From Parvicella sp963922585 (lineage in GTDB: Bacteria; Bacteroidota; Bacteroidia; Flavobacteriales_D; Parvicellaceae), in contig CAWUIK010000001.1 of assembly GCA_963922585.1 (NCBI GenBank), positions 1 to 64,000 of the forward strand: DNA of 64,000 bases, written 5' to 3'. The position numbers were made by a program, and so were the translations under genes. Of the stretch, positions 16,173 to 25,400 are shown in pieces (positions within the stretch are counted from its first letter, which is position 1; each line of letters opens with the position of its first letter). The notes under the pieces were generated by a model. It worked only from the letters and a program-made list of their open reading frames with translations, made no database searches and was not told the DNA's origin.

Positions 16173-17549
16173 TTAACTTAATGGTTCCAATTTAAATGTT
16201 TCCATAAATTTAGTAGTGAAGTCTCCTTCTACAAATTTGGGATCTTTCATCAACTGTATATGAAAAGGAATAGTTGTTTTTACACCTTCAATGATATATT
16301 CATCCAAAGCTCTTCTCATTTTGGTAATTGCTTCAGTTCTGGTTTGAGCAACTACAATCAACTTAGAAATCATTGAATCATAATAAGGAGGAATTACATA
16401 TCCTGCATAAGCGTGAGTATCAATCCTTACTCCATGACCACCAGGTTTGTGATATTCAGTTATTTTACCTGGAGAGGGTCTAAAACCATTAAAAGGATCT
16501 TCTGCATTAATTCTACATTGTATAGCATGTAATTTTGGGAAATAATCATTTCCAGAAATTTTATGTCCGGCAGCAATTTTAATTTGCTCCTTGATTAAAT
16601 CATAACTAATTACTTCCTCTGTAATGGTATGTTCTACTTGGATACGAGTATTCATTTCCATAAAATAGAAATTTCTGTGTTTATCAACCAAAAACTCTAC
16701 TGTTCCCACACCTTCGTAATTTACTGCTGCTGCTGCTTTTTTAGCTGCTTCACCCATTTTTTGTCTCAAAGCATCGGTCATAAAAGGAGAAGGTACTTCT
16801 TCTACTAATTTCTGATGTCTTCTTTGAATTGAGCAATCTCTTTCGGAAAGATGACAAACATTACCGTATTGATCGGCTGCGATTTGAATTTCAATATGTC
16901 TTGGTTCTTCGACAAATTTTTCCATATACATACCGTCATTGCCAAATGCTGCAAGTGCTTCTTGCCTTGCACTATTCCATCCTTCTTCTAATTCTTCATC
17001 ATTCCAACAAACACGCATTCCTTTTCCTCCACCACCAGCAGTAGCTTTAAGCATTACAGGATACCCCATTTTGTTGGCTAATTTATTTGCTTGAGCTAGG
17101 TCTTTCAAAATCCCTGCAGAACCAGGTACACAAGGCACCTTGGCTTTTTTCATTGTTTCTTTGGCTGTTGCTTTATCTCCCATCCCTTCTATTTGTTCAG
17201 GTGTAGCTCCAATGAATTTTATTCCATTTTCAGCGCAAATTCTAGAGAAATTAGCATTTTCTGACAAAAATCCATACCCAGGATGTATTGCATCAGCATT
17301 CGTAATTTCTGCTGCTGCAATAATATTTGCTATTTTAAGGTACGAATCTTTACTTTGAGGTGGTCCAATACAAACGGCTTCATCTGCAAAACGAACGTGA
17401 AGGCTATCTTTATCTGCGGTACTATAAACAGCAACAGTTTTGATGCCCATTTCTTTACATGTTCTTAAAATACGAAGTGCAATTTCTCCCCTATTTGCAA
17501 TTAGTATTTTATTGAACATAAAATCTTCTTTTGACTTTCTTTTAGCCAT
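16173..17549 (-). CDS. accC: Acetyl-CoA carboxylase biotin carboxylase subunit
   Basis: A 458-residue biotin carboxylase that uses ATP and bicarbonate to carboxylate the biotin on AccB, the first half-reaction of malonyl-CoA synthesis. Visible are ILIANRGEIALRI, the glycine-rich ATP-grasp loop KATAGGGGKGMRV, HIEIQIAAD, the ERDCSIQRRHQK active-site segment and MEMNTRIQVEHTITE. Family length is about 447, so the second ATG (17519, MFNKILIANRG) may be the real start and the first ten residues an artefact. It is the last gene of the operon, 30 bases after accB. Confidence 0.95.
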   Translation of the reverse strand: MAKRKSKEDFMFNKILIANRGEIALRILRTCKEMGIKTVAVYSTADKDSLHVRFADEAVCIGPPQSKDSYLKIANIIAAAEITNADAIHPGYGFLSENANFSRICAENGIKFIGATPEQIEGMGDKATAKETMKKAKVPCVPGSAGILKDLAQANKLANKMGYPVMLKATAGGGGKGMRVCWNDEELEEGWNSARQEALAAFGNDGMYMEKFVEEPRHIEIQIAADQYGNVCHLSERDCSIQRRHQKLVEEVPSPFMTDALRQKMGEAAKKAAAAVNYEGVGTVEFLVDKHRNFYFMEMNTRIQVEHTITEEVISYDLIKEQIKIAAGHKISGNDYFPKLHAIQCRINAEDPFNGFRPSPGKITEYHKPGGHGVRIDTHAYAGYVIPPYYDSMISKLIVVAQTRTEAITKMRRALDEYIIEGVKTTIPFHIQLMKDPKFVEGDFTTKFMETFKLEPLS

Positions 17550-17579
17550 AACTAATTCAATTTTATTAAGTGAGAAAAA

Positions 17580-18077
17580 TTAAGATGGATCAACCAAGAA
17601 TAATGGTTGATCGAATTCTACTGGAGACATATCATCCACCAATACTTTTACTATTTTACCTGAAATTTCAGATTCGATTTTATTGTACAGTTTCATTGCT
17701 TCAATAATACAAATTTCTTGACCTGCTTTGATAGAATCTCCAACCTCTACAAATGGTTTAGCATCTGGATTTGGTTTTCTATAAAATGTACCAATCATTT
17801 GAGCTTTAATCTCTACAAGATTAGAGTTTGCAGTTTCAGCTTTTGCAGGTGCTGAAGTTTCATTAGTAGAGGCTACAGGAGCAGCTACTTGTGGCGCTGC
17901 AGGAGCACTAATTTGTTGTTGTGGAGCAGCAGTTTGTTGAATATAAACTGTTTCTTGGTGCTTCTTTTTAGACTCAGCTTTTATTGATATTTTGAAATCT
18001 TTTTGCTCAATTTCTACTTCTTCAACTCCTGATTTTGCAACAAATTTGATGAGTTCTTGAATTTCTGTTAACTTCAT
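17580..18077 (-). CDS. accB: Biotin carboxyl carrier protein of acetyl-CoA carboxylase
   Basis: A 165-residue carrier. An N-terminal helical part (1-50) is joined by an Ala/Pro/Gln-rich flexible linker (about 45-85) to the biotinyl domain, where K129 in EAMKLYN is the biotin attachment site. It shuttles the carboxyl group between AccC and the carboxyltransferase, whose genes are not in this window. It lies between fabH and accC and is co-transcribed with both. Confidence 0.95.
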   Translation of the reverse strand: MKLTEIQELIKFVAKSGVEEVEIEQKDFKISIKAESKKKHQETVYIQQTAAPQQQISAPAAPQVAAPVASTNETSAPAKAETANSNLVEIKAQMIGTFYRKPNPDAKPFVEVGDSIKAGQEICIIEAMKLYNKIESEISGKIVKVLVDDMSPVEFDQPLFLVDPS

Positions 18078-18128
18078 AAAGCGTGTTATTTTAGTAATTT
18101 TTAATTAACGAATTTATATATTATTTTA

Positions 18129-19115
18129 TTAGTATGCCCATTTTAAATAAATAGCACCCCATGTAAAACCTCCTCCAAATGCAGAGATAATTACATTATC
18201 TCCTTTCTTAAGTTTAACTTCCCACTCCCAAATACAAAGTGGAATAGTTCCTGCTGTTGTATTTCCATATTTTTGAATATTTATCATCACTTTATCTTTG
18301 CTCAACCCCATTCTTTCAGCTGTAGCATCAATAATTCTAAGATTTGCTTGATGTGGCACTAACCAGTCTACATCTTCACCAGTGAGATTGTTTCTTTCCA
18401 TAATCTCAGCAGAAACTCCAGCCATATTGGTTACAGCGTGTTTGAATACATTTTTACCTTCTTGATATACATACATTCCATCACTTCCGAAATTTTCTTT
18501 GGTGATTGGTTCAGCAGATCCTCCAATTTTTTGAATTAAAAATTCTCTACCACTTCCATCAACTCTCATTATTGCATCTTGAATTCCATTTCCATCTTCT
18601 GTCGGTTCTAAAAGCACTCCTCCAAAACCATCACCGAAAATAATACAAGTTGCTCTATCTTGATAATTGATAATGCTAGACATCACATCACCTCCAATAA
18701 CAATTACCTTCTTAGCGGCACCTGTTTCAATGAATTGTTGACCAGTAGTTAATGCATAAATAAAACCAGAACATGCAGCACTTAAATCGTATCCCCAAGC
18801 ATTTTTAGCACCTGATTTATCACAAATAACGTTAGAGGTACTAGGGAATTTATAATCACCAGTAATAGTACCTACTATTATCATATCAATCTCTGTTGGA
18901 GATATACCTCTTTTTTCACAAATGGTTTTAACTATTTTTGCTCCAAAATCAGAAAAAACTTCACCTTCAGAAACCAACCTTCTTTCCTTAATTCCAGTTC
19001 TGGAAGTTATCCATTCATCATTGGTATCAACCAATTTTTCTAAATCTAGATTTGTAAGTTTCTTCTCTGGTAAAACACCATGAACGGCTGTTATTGCGGC
19101 TCTTATTTTTGTCAT
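18129..19115 (-). CDS. fabH: 3-oxoacyl-ACP synthase III
   Basis: A 328-residue KAS III that starts fatty-acid synthesis by condensing an acyl-CoA primer with malonyl-ACP. The catalytic triad is C115 (SAACSGF), H255 (VPHQANLR) and N285 (KYGNTTAG). The C-terminal GGGFTWGAIYLKW ending is typical. It overlaps plsX by four bases, suggesting translational coupling, and precedes accB by 51 bases. Primer preference, straight or branched, cannot be read from the sequence. Confidence 0.95.
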   Translation of the reverse strand: MTKIRAAITAVHGVLPEKKLTNLDLEKLVDTNDEWITSRTGIKERRLVSEGEVFSDFGAKIVKTICEKRGISPTEIDMIIVGTITGDYKFPSTSNVICDKSGAKNAWGYDLSAACSGFIYALTTGQQFIETGAAKKVIVIGGDVMSSIINYQDRATCIIFGDGFGGVLLEPTEDGNGIQDAIMRVDGSGREFLIQKIGGSAEPITKENFGSDGMYVYQEGKNVFKHAVTNMAGVSAEIMERNNLTGEDVDWLVPHQANLRIIDATAERMGLSKDKVMINIQKYGNTTAGTIPLCIWEWEVKLKKGDNVIISAFGGGFTWGAIYLKWAY

Positions 19116-20050
19116 TTAAATGCTGTTTTTATTTTATCAGGCAAACCTGCCTTTGCAATATCAAGGCTCAAAAGTAACATATTTTTTATTGCCAACGCAG
19201 AAGAAATTCCATGTCCTATCAAAACATTACCATTTATACCTAAAATCGGAGTGCCTCCATACAACTCATAATTGAATCTAGAAAAGTAATCGTCAAGCAT
19301 ATTTTTCTTAGCCAACAATTTGTAAAATGCTTCGGCTTGCTTTAATACTACATTTCCAGTGAATCCATCACAAACAATTACATCTGCAGATGAATCAAAT
19401 AAATCTCTTCCTTCAATGTTTCCAACAAAATTGAAATCTGAAGTATCTTTCATCATTTTGTAGGTTGCTTGAGCCAATAAATTTCCTTTTTCTTCTTCTT
19501 CTCCTATATTAAGTAGCGCAACTTTTGGGTCAGCAATATTGTATACATGTTTAGCAAACAAACTTCCCAAAATACCAAATTGATAAAGTACATCTGGTTT
19601 ACAATCAGCGTTTACACCAACGTCTAAAATAATTCCAACACTACCATCATCTTTAGGTAATACAGAAGTAATACTAGGTCTGAAAACACCAGTAATTGGT
19701 TTTACGGAATACATAGCGCCCACAAGCATTGCCCCAGAATTACCTGCGCTTGAAAAAGCATCAATCTTTCCTTCCGCTAAATATTGGAATCCAACAGCAA
19801 TACTTGAATATGGCTTAAGTTTAAGAGCCCTTACTGGATGCTCATCCATATCCAAAACATCAGGTGCATGAATAAATTGAAATTTTGTGACATCACCGCC
19901 AAACTCTTCAATTTTTCGTTTAGCAATATTTTCATCCCCAATCAAAACAATTGTATCTTCATCAGACATTACCTTTTGAGCATCTATCGCCCCTTGAATA
20001 GTTGTTTTTGGGGCATAATCACCGCCTGCTATATCTATCCCTATTTTCAT
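19112..20050 (-). CDS. plsX: Phosphate acyltransferase PlsX
   Basis: A 312-residue enzyme making acyl-phosphate from acyl-ACP, the first step of the PlsX/PlsY phospholipid route. The start IGIDIAGGDYAPKTTIQGA and the later SAGNSGAMLVGA, GVNADCKPDVLYQF and DVIVCDGFTGNVVLK are family hallmarks. It heads the plsX-fabH-accB-accC operon. In many bacteria rpmF lies directly upstream; here the 255 bases upstream contain no ORF resembling L32, so rpmF has moved elsewhere. A near-consensus promoter box (TAACTTTC) is found near 20158-20165 on the minus strand. Confidence 0.93.
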   Translation of the reverse strand: MKIGIDIAGGDYAPKTTIQGAIDAQKVMSDEDTIVLIGDENIAKRKIEEFGGDVTKFQFIHAPDVLDMDEHPVRALKLKPYSSIAVGFQYLAEGKIDAFSSAGNSGAMLVGAMYSVKPITGVFRPSITSVLPKDDGSVGIILDVGVNADCKPDVLYQFGILGSLFAKHVYNIADPKVALLNIGEEEEKGNLLAQATYKMMKDTSDFNFVGNIEGRDLFDSSADVIVCDGFTGNVVLKQAEAFYKLLAKKNMLDDYFSRFNYELYGGTPILGINGNVLIGHGISSALAIKNMLLLSLDIAKAGLPDKIKTAFK

Positions 20051-20305
20051 CAGTTTATTTTTATTGTTTCAAATCTTTCAGCTGAAACTTGCGCATAGAA
20101 ATTACACCTATAAAGTAATATTTCACTATTAGCTTGTTTCATTTTGGAATTTGGGGCGAAAGTTAAAAAGAATTTTCGAGGCGACTAAAAATTGTGAATA
20201 AATTCATGTTTTTGTAACAAAATGTTCATTTAAAATTGAATTTTAAATAGTTTTTGAAATAAAAAGTTTATTATTTTAAAAATAAAAAATACTTTAAAAT
20301 ATGCA

Positions 20306-21055
20306 TCATATTTTATACCCTTCTGGATAAGAAACCTCAGACAAGAAAAGAGCATGACCAGAAACTGACTTACCTGCTAAAGTTCTGTCTTTTGCTTCAA
20401 TAATGTCAGAAAAATCTTTTAGCGAAATTTTGCCTTCTCCTACTTTAAGCAAAGTACCTACTAAAGCTCTAACCATATTTCTAAGAAATCTATTGGCTTT
20501 GATGGTGAAAATAATTTTTTCTTTTTCTTCATACCATTTGGCTTCAAAAATGATACAATCGTTGGTATTAGTTTGTGTTTTAGATTTTGAGAAAGAAGAA
20601 AAATCTCTATATTTCATCAATAGTTGCACTGCTTCATTCATCATTGAGATATCTAACTTTTGGGAAATTTGATTGACATAAAACCTTTCAAAAGGATTAT
20701 TTGTACTAGATATATAATAATGATATCTTCTTGATAAAGCGCTAAATCTAGCGTGGAGTTCATTATCTACCTCAAAAACATCTCTAACTACTATAGCTCT
20801 ATCTAAGATTTTATTAGCCTTATTTATAAGGTTTTTAACATCGATTTCATTGTCTATATCAAAATGAAAAAAATATTGAGAAGCATGGACTCCAGTATCA
20901 GTTCTACCACAGCCTTGAGAATTGAAATTTGGTGATTTTAAAATAATTGAAAAACAATTATTTATGGCTTCTTGTACAGTTGGAGCATTGGGCTGAATTT
21001 GCCACCCATGATAATGAGTTCCATCGTAAGCTATTTCACAGAAATATCTTATCAT
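20306..21055 (-). CDS. truA: tRNA pseudouridine(38-40) synthase
   Basis: A 249-residue synthase that converts U38-U40 of the tRNA anticodon arm to pseudouridine. The catalytic Asp is D53 in GCGRTDTGVHA. FCEIAYDGTHYHGWQ at the N-terminus and FLRNMVRALVGTLLKVG near the C-terminus are standard TruA blocks. It starts one base after the cmk stop, so both come from one minus-strand transcript. Confidence 0.94.
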   Translation of the reverse strand: MIRYFCEIAYDGTHYHGWQIQPNAPTVQEAINNCFSIILKSPNFNSQGCGRTDTGVHASQYFFHFDIDNEIDVKNLINKANKILDRAIVVRDVFEVDNELHARFSALSRRYHYYISSTNNPFERFYVNQISQKLDISMMNEAVQLLMKYRDFSSFSKSKTQTNTNDCIIFEAKWYEEKEKIIFTIKANRFLRNMVRALVGTLLKVGEGKISLKDFSDIIEAKDRTLAGKSVSGHALFLSEVSYPEGYKI

Positions 21056-21056
21056 A

Positions 21057-21761
21057 TTATTTTTGAAGATCTTGAATTTTCTGATTGATTAAATCAATAG
21101 CCGCCTGAACCGTTTGTTCTTTTGTCAAATATGAATTATCAATATCTCTTGCATCTTCGGCTCTTTTAAGTGGACTCTCTTTTCTATTGCTATCTTCAAA
21201 ATCTCTAGATTGAATATTGTTACGCACCTCATCTACCGTTATTTTGTCACCCATTTCAATAAGTTCTTTATATCTTCGAGCTGTTCTTACTTCCATATTA
21301 GCTGTAACCCATATTTTGAGGTCTGCATTTGGGAAAACAACTGTCCCAATATCTCGACCATCCATAACGATACCTTTGTTTTTACCCAAAGATTGCTGGA
21401 ACTCCACTAATTTTTCTCTTACTTTCTTTAATTTAGCAACCGCACTTACAGATTTTGCCACCTGCATTGTTCTAATTTCATCTTCAATATTTACACCGTT
21501 AAGAAACGTATCGGACTTCCCGGTTTGAGAATTATAATTGAATGAAATATTGATATTATCTAATGCATTAATTAATTCATCTTCATTAAGACTTTGACCA
21601 TCCTCAGAAACCCAGTTATTCTGAATTGCATAAAGCGTAATTGCTCGATACATTGCTCCAGAATCTATATATACATACTTCATCTCTTTAGCAAGTTTTT
21701 TCGCTAATGTACTTTTGCCACAAGCAGAATGACCATCAATTGCGATAATAATTTTTTTCAT
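21057..21761 (-). CDS. cmk: Cytidylate kinase
   Basis: A 234-residue (d)CMP kinase of nucleotide salvage. The P-loop GHSACGKST is at 10-18, SGAMYRAITL at the CMP-binding region, and KGIVMDGRDIGTVVFPNADLKIWVTA is the family block. The C-terminal Arg-rich lid (SRDFEDSNRKESPLKRA) is also present. It heads a cmk-truA unit on the minus strand. Confidence 0.94.
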   Translation of the reverse strand: MKKIIIAIDGHSACGKSTLAKKLAKEMKYVYIDSGAMYRAITLYAIQNNWVSEDGQSLNEDELINALDNINISFNYNSQTGKSDTFLNGVNIEDEIRTMQVAKSVSAVAKLKKVREKLVEFQQSLGKNKGIVMDGRDIGTVVFPNADLKIWVTANMEVRTARRYKELIEMGDKITVDEVRNNIQSRDFEDSNRKESPLKRAEDARDIDNSYLTKEQTVQAAIDLINQKIQDLQK

Positions 21762-21811
21762 TAAAATTTTTTAGTTAAAGATGAATGTCAAAAATATTTT
21801 TGAAATTAGAT

Positions 21812-21840
21812 AAAAAAAAGGCTACCCAATTTGGATAGCC
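21812..21840 (-). terminator. Terminator of the siaB-siaC unit
   Basis: On the minus strand an 8-bp stem (arms 21820-21827 and 21833-21840, one G-T pair) is followed by a run of eight T. It lies 24 bases after the siaC-like stop. Confidence 0.88.
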
Positions 21841-21864
21841 ATATTATTCTATGTAATAAGTTGA

Positions 21865-22239
21865 TTACAACTCTTCTACTTCAATCATTTTAAAAGGAAT
21901 GTCAATAATCGCTTGATAATCTTCTCCAGCTTCTAACATATCCTCATCATCTTCTTCATAATACCAATTGATGGCAACATTAGTTCCGCTAAGTGTTTCC
22001 AATTTTTTGAACACATCAAGAATGCACTTTGACGAGCTTGTATTAAAATATTCTAATTGAATATTCACTTCAGTGTCTCCTTTAGGTGCTCCACCATAAT
22101 TACCAATCCAATCCAAAAGAGGTTTGTAAAACTCAATTGAGTTTTCAGGAATAGATCTTCCTTTAATTAGTAATTTTCCTTCTGCTTTAAACTCAACGGT
22201 TGGAGTTTTTGCTGATCCTTCAATTGTTAAATTATCCAT
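21865..22239 (-). CDS. SiaC-family regulatory phosphoprotein (DUF1987)
   Basis: A 124-residue protein of DUF1987. In Pseudomonas, SiaC is phosphorylated on a Thr by SiaB and dephosphorylated by SiaA, and its unphosphorylated form activates the cyclase SiaD. Here EYFNTSSSKCILDVF holds T67 with S68-S69 at the equivalent place (Pseudomonas T68). The ending is very acidic. It follows the SiaB-like kinase gene by four bases and has its own terminator. No diguanylate cyclase gene lies nearby, so its output partner in this organism is unknown. Confidence 0.85.
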   Translation of the reverse strand: MDNLTIEGSAKTPTVEFKAEGKLLIKGRSIPENSIEFYKPLLDWIGNYGGAPKGDTEVNIQLEYFNTSSSKCILDVFKKLETLSGTNVAINWYYEEDDEDMLEAGEDYQAIIDIPFKMIEVEEL

Positions 22240-22243
22240 AATC

Positions 22244-22804
22244 TTATTGTTGTTCTATTTTAACTATTAATGTAAAAAACGAATATGTATCATCTACAGG
22301 AGAAAAACTATAATCTAGTTTTTCTCCTGATTTTTTTGCTATATCAATAAATCCCAAACCTCCACCACCTTTGGTACTCATCTCACCATTGTTTAAAACT
22401 GACTTATAATACTCTTTAAGTTCATCTCTATCAAACGAATTTATAGTAGTTATTCTTTCAGTAAGTTTAGGGACATTTTCACTAAGTAAAAAATTACCAG
22501 TTACTACATTATAGTAACCTTCATTTCGAGATATCATAAAAACTGCTGACTTAAGTTTTGCTACTTCTTCTGGAGAGCCTTCGATTTGAAAGTCATCAAT
22601 ATGATGATATAAATTCTGAAGACATTCTACTAAAACATTAAAAACCTTTCTTCTAGTCTTTAACGACTCATCTAAATCGTCCATTTTAGACTCCATAATC
22701 TGAAGCACAGAACTAAGGAGTTCGGATGTGATAGCACCTTTGAAAGAGAGAATAATATTATTCCTCTCCATATTTTTATACAACTCAAAAATATCTATCA
22801 TCAA
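22244..22804 (-). CDS. SiaB-family protein kinase
   Basis: A 186-residue GHKL-type kinase of the SiaB family that should phosphorylate the SiaC-like protein encoded four bases downstream. The N-box is ECLQNLYHH with E60 and N64, and the G-box is KGGGGLGFIDIAKKSG (146-151 being the glycines). It is like anti-sigma-factor kinases but lacks a sensor domain. The gene has a well-formed promoter (TTG-N18-TAACTTTG at 22830-22858). A candidate antagonist, an HBM/HAMP/PP2C phosphatase, is encoded at 56886-58961. Confidence 0.82.
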   Translation of the reverse strand: MMIDIFELYKNMERNNIILSFKGAITSELLSSVLQIMESKMDDLDESLKTRRKVFNVLVECLQNLYHHIDDFQIEGSPEEVAKLKSAVFMISRNEGYYNVVTGNFLLSENVPKLTERITTINSFDRDELKEYYKSVLNNGEMSTKGGGGLGFIDIAKKSGEKLDYSFSPVDDTYSFFTLIVKIEQQ

Positions 22805-22829
22805 CGATTAATTTATCTCGATACCCTTG

Positions 22830-22858
22830 CAAAGTTAAAATTTTTGTTTGAACTACAA
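22830..22858 (-). promoter_or_regulatory. Promoter of siaB-siaC, TTG-N18-TAACTTTG
   Basis: On the minus strand TTG (22858-22856), an 18-base spacer and TAACTTTG (22837-22830), 25 bases before the ATG. One of the clearest promoters in the window. Confidence 0.75.
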
Positions 22859-22933
22859 ATATTTTACAAGTTTTTTTTTTGAAAATTATTCCTGAAACGA
22901 CCTCTTTAGGCATGTTTATTATAAAAATGAAAT

Positions 22934-23491
22934 TTATTTTTTATTAATCATTGAAAGATATTTTACCAATTGATTACAATATTCTTCAAATCCATCTTCA
23001 TTTTTCCCTATCATCAAATCAAAAAAGGGTTTATTATCTTCATGAAACCTTCCAACTTTAAATTTAGCTGGACTTTTCATAATTAAATATCTTAGTGGCA
23101 CATTAAAATAATTATTCAAATCAATTAAAATATCAAAATGTTCGCTTAAGAAATTATCTATGTTTCCACCTGTTGGTTCTCCTTTCCAATTAAGCTCTTT
23201 GATTGAAAAGTAATCAAAATCTAATCGGGTTTGAAGAAATGAAGGTTCATTTTTCGGGTCGTTCCAGTAGCCTAGAAAAAAAAGCTTTTTCATACCAAAT
23301 TCACTTTTTAGGTATTTCATAAACTTGTTAACTTTTGAATAGTCTTCTTCTTCAGAAATCTTGATAACCAAAGCAACTGAAGTTACGTCACTAAGATTTG
23401 CTGCATAAGCATTCCTTTCAGGATATGAGTTGACTGCTTTTTGCAGATGGTACTTACCATACTTATTTCTAAATTTATCAATTACTCCCAC
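22934..23491 (-). CDS. DUF6913-like protein
   Basis: A 185-residue soluble protein that resembles DUF6913, a family limited to Bacteroidota with no known function. Features: an N-terminal basic helix (FRNKYGKYHLQKAVN), alternating beta/alpha segments (VALVIKI, MKKLFFLGYWND, FDILIDLNNYFNVPLRYLI) and a C-terminal helix. It reads like a small Rossmann-type alpha/beta domain. It lies 20 bases after mltG on the same strand, so it is the last gene of an HD protein-mltG-DUF6913 operon. Confidence 0.6.
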   Translation of the reverse strand: MGVIDKFRNKYGKYHLQKAVNSYPERNAYAANLSDVTSVALVIKISEEEDYSKVNKFMKYLKSEFGMKKLFFLGYWNDPKNEPSFLQTRLDFDYFSIKELNWKGEPTGGNIDNFLSEHFDILIDLNNYFNVPLRYLIMKSPAKFKVGRFHEDNKPFFDLMIGKNEDGFEEYCNQLVKYLSMINKK

Positions 23492-23511
23492 AGCTCAAAT
23501 ATAACTAATCT

Positions 23512-24567
23512 TTATTTAATCCCTTCAGAATTCAGCCATTTTTGATATGCTTTTGCATAAACGTTATGTTGATTTAATGTCTTTGAAAAATTGTGATATC
23601 CCGAATATTCAGGCTTTGCACACATATACATAAAATCGTGTTTTTCGTAATTCAACACCGCATCTATAGTTTGTGACTCAGGAAATGCTATTGGGCCTGG
23701 AGGTAGTCCAGCATATTTATAGGTATTGTAAGGAGAGTCCACTTCCAAATGGACAAAAAGGAGTCTTTTGATTGAAGCATCTCCTAAGGCATATTTTACA
23801 GTAGGGTCTGCTTGAAGCAGCCACCCTTTTTTTAATCTGTTAATGTATAAACCTGCAATAGTAGGTTGTTCGTCAAATTTTACTTTTTGCTCTTCATATA
23901 CAATAGAAGCTAAAATTGAAATTTCAGATTGAGAATAGCCCAATGCTTCTGCTTTTGCTTTTCTTTCTTCATTCCAAAATGATTTATAATAATTTTTTAA
24001 CTTTTCAAGCATTTCTTCTTTGGTAATATCTTGAAACACTTCAAATTTTACTGGGATAAAAAAAGTGGGATATGTTGTTTTGGTAAATCCAAGGCTTTTA
24101 ATTGTACTTTCATCATTGAGATACGCTGATAAGCTCGATGAGTCCAAATCAATATCTTGAGTCAATTTACCAGCAATTTCTTCAATAGATTTCACATTAT
24201 TGTATTGTACATACACCACATTTGTACTCGCATTACATTGGGTAACAACATTATTTAAGATACTATTATAATCTTGCCATTTGAGTTTTTCAATTTTGAC
24301 TTTCTTAAGTTCAATTACTTTGTCTTTTTTCTTAAAGTTCGCTAAATAATTAAAATCCTCGGCATTATCTATTATTCCATTATCTACTAATACGTCACCA
24401 AGAGTATTGATTTTTGTGCCTTCTGGTATTTCGATGTATTTTAAAGATACACTTTCAACATTAGTAGTTTGCTTACTAATATTATATACTTTATAATAAG
24501 GGTATCCAAAATATGCTCCAATTGCAAGAATAAATAGAAAGAATACTAATCCTATAATCTTCTTCAT
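23512..24567 (-). CDS. mltG: Endolytic murein transglycosylase MltG
   Basis: A 351-residue inner-membrane enzyme that cuts nascent glycan strands. It has one N-terminal membrane anchor (about 4-24), a LysM-like segment near 40-60 and the YceG domain with ASIVYEEQ (220-227, carrying the catalytic Glu), then AGLYINRLKKGWLLQADPTVKYALG, and AGLPPGPIAFP near the C-terminus. It is followed by the DUF6913-like gene and preceded by an HD-domain gene 11 bases away. Confidence 0.9.
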   Translation of the reverse strand: MKKIIGLVFFLFILAIGAYFGYPYYKVYNISKQTTNVESVSLKYIEIPEGTKINTLGDVLVDNGIIDNAEDFNYLANFKKKDKVIELKKVKIEKLKWQDYNSILNNVVTQCNASTNVVYVQYNNVKSIEEIAGKLTQDIDLDSSSLSAYLNDESTIKSLGFTKTTYPTFFIPVKFEVFQDITKEEMLEKLKNYYKSFWNEERKAKAEALGYSQSEISILASIVYEEQKVKFDEQPTIAGLYINRLKKGWLLQADPTVKYALGDASIKRLLFVHLEVDSPYNTYKYAGLPPGPIAFPESQTIDAVLNYEKHDFMYMCAKPEYSGYHNFSKTLNQHNVYAKAYQKWLNSEGIK

Positions 24568-24578
24568 TTACAAAAATA

Positions 24579-25175
24579 TTATACTGTAACCAATCTTTTG
24601 TAAGTGTCCTTTAATTTTTTAAGTTGCGCATCTTTAAGATTTTGCCTAGTGCTCAATGCTGTTTGAGTATAATACTGATGTTTATTTTCCAAATAATTAA
24701 TTTGAAGTGACAGCCATTCCTCATCGGAATACTCTCTATCATATACAGCAAATTCTTTTCTTAGATTTACGGCTATTTTTTGATAATCATGTCTTCCAAA
24801 ATAATCATGATCTGCATCACACATTATTTTTTCTAAAATATTCTTAGGCTGAACAGCCGATTCTGTAGCTAATATGATATCAGAAATAATTTTAATTTCA
24901 TTTTCAGAATAGTTAAACTTAGGCAATGCATCTTGAACAATTCTAACTGCAATTGGCTCATTACGCTCGTATTTGTATATGTAACCTGCATCGTGAAAAT
25001 AGGCAGCAGTTAGCAAAACAAAGAAATCTGCGTTGTTTAACTTTTCACCCAAAGACAAAGAATGCACACTCTTGACCACATCAAAAGTATGATGTGCTCC
25101 ATGATAGTATAGGTCTTTAGGAAGTTCTGTTACCAACCTCTCAACTATGTAGTCTTTTGCTTCTGAAAAATCCAT
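24579..25175 (-). CDS. HD-domain phosphohydrolase-like protein
   Basis: A 198-residue protein of the HD superfamily. Metal ligands visible are YYHGAHHTFDV (H25, H28), the HD pair H61-D62 in AAYFHDAGY, and CDADHDYFG (near residue 121). Such proteins hydrolyse phosphate esters of nucleotides; the substrate is not evident. No signal or membrane segment. The closest promoter-like box on the minus strand is TACTTTCG just upstream of the start, one base off consensus. It shares an operon with mltG. Confidence 0.78.
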   Translation of the reverse strand: MDFSEAKDYIVERLVTELPKDLYYHGAHHTFDVVKSVHSLSLGEKLNNADFFVLLTAAYFHDAGYIYKYERNEPIAVRIVQDALPKFNYSENEIKIISDIILATESAVQPKNILEKIMCDADHDYFGRHDYQKIAVNLRKEFAVYDREYSDEEWLSLQINYLENKHQYYTQTALSTRQNLKDAQLKKLKDTYKRLVTV

Positions 25176-25360
25176 AATTATCGAAAGTAATACTTATTTT
25201 TTTAATATCAACTACAAATTTTAAAAATAATAAAAAAAATATCTAATTAAAATATTAAAGACGCTTCAATGTGACAATTTGTTAAAGACTTAAAAAATTA
25301 TTGTTTTTTTATTTTTAGATATTGCTAAAATTAAATCAATGATTATTAATTTATGATTTA

Positions 25361-25368
25361 TAGTTTTG
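25361..25368 (+). promoter_or_regulatory. -7 promoter element of ribD unit (TAGTTTTG)
   Basis: Exact TAnnTTTG match, 32 bases before the ribD ATG; no clear -33 TTG. Confidence 0.55.
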
Positions 25369-25400
25369 TACTTAATAATTTCATTACTACATAAACAATA

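Noticed and set aside
25201..25400. FMN riboswitch upstream of ribD
   Set aside because: No conserved riboswitch helices or G/C-rich blocks are visible; the region is uniformly AT-rich and has only a promoter box.
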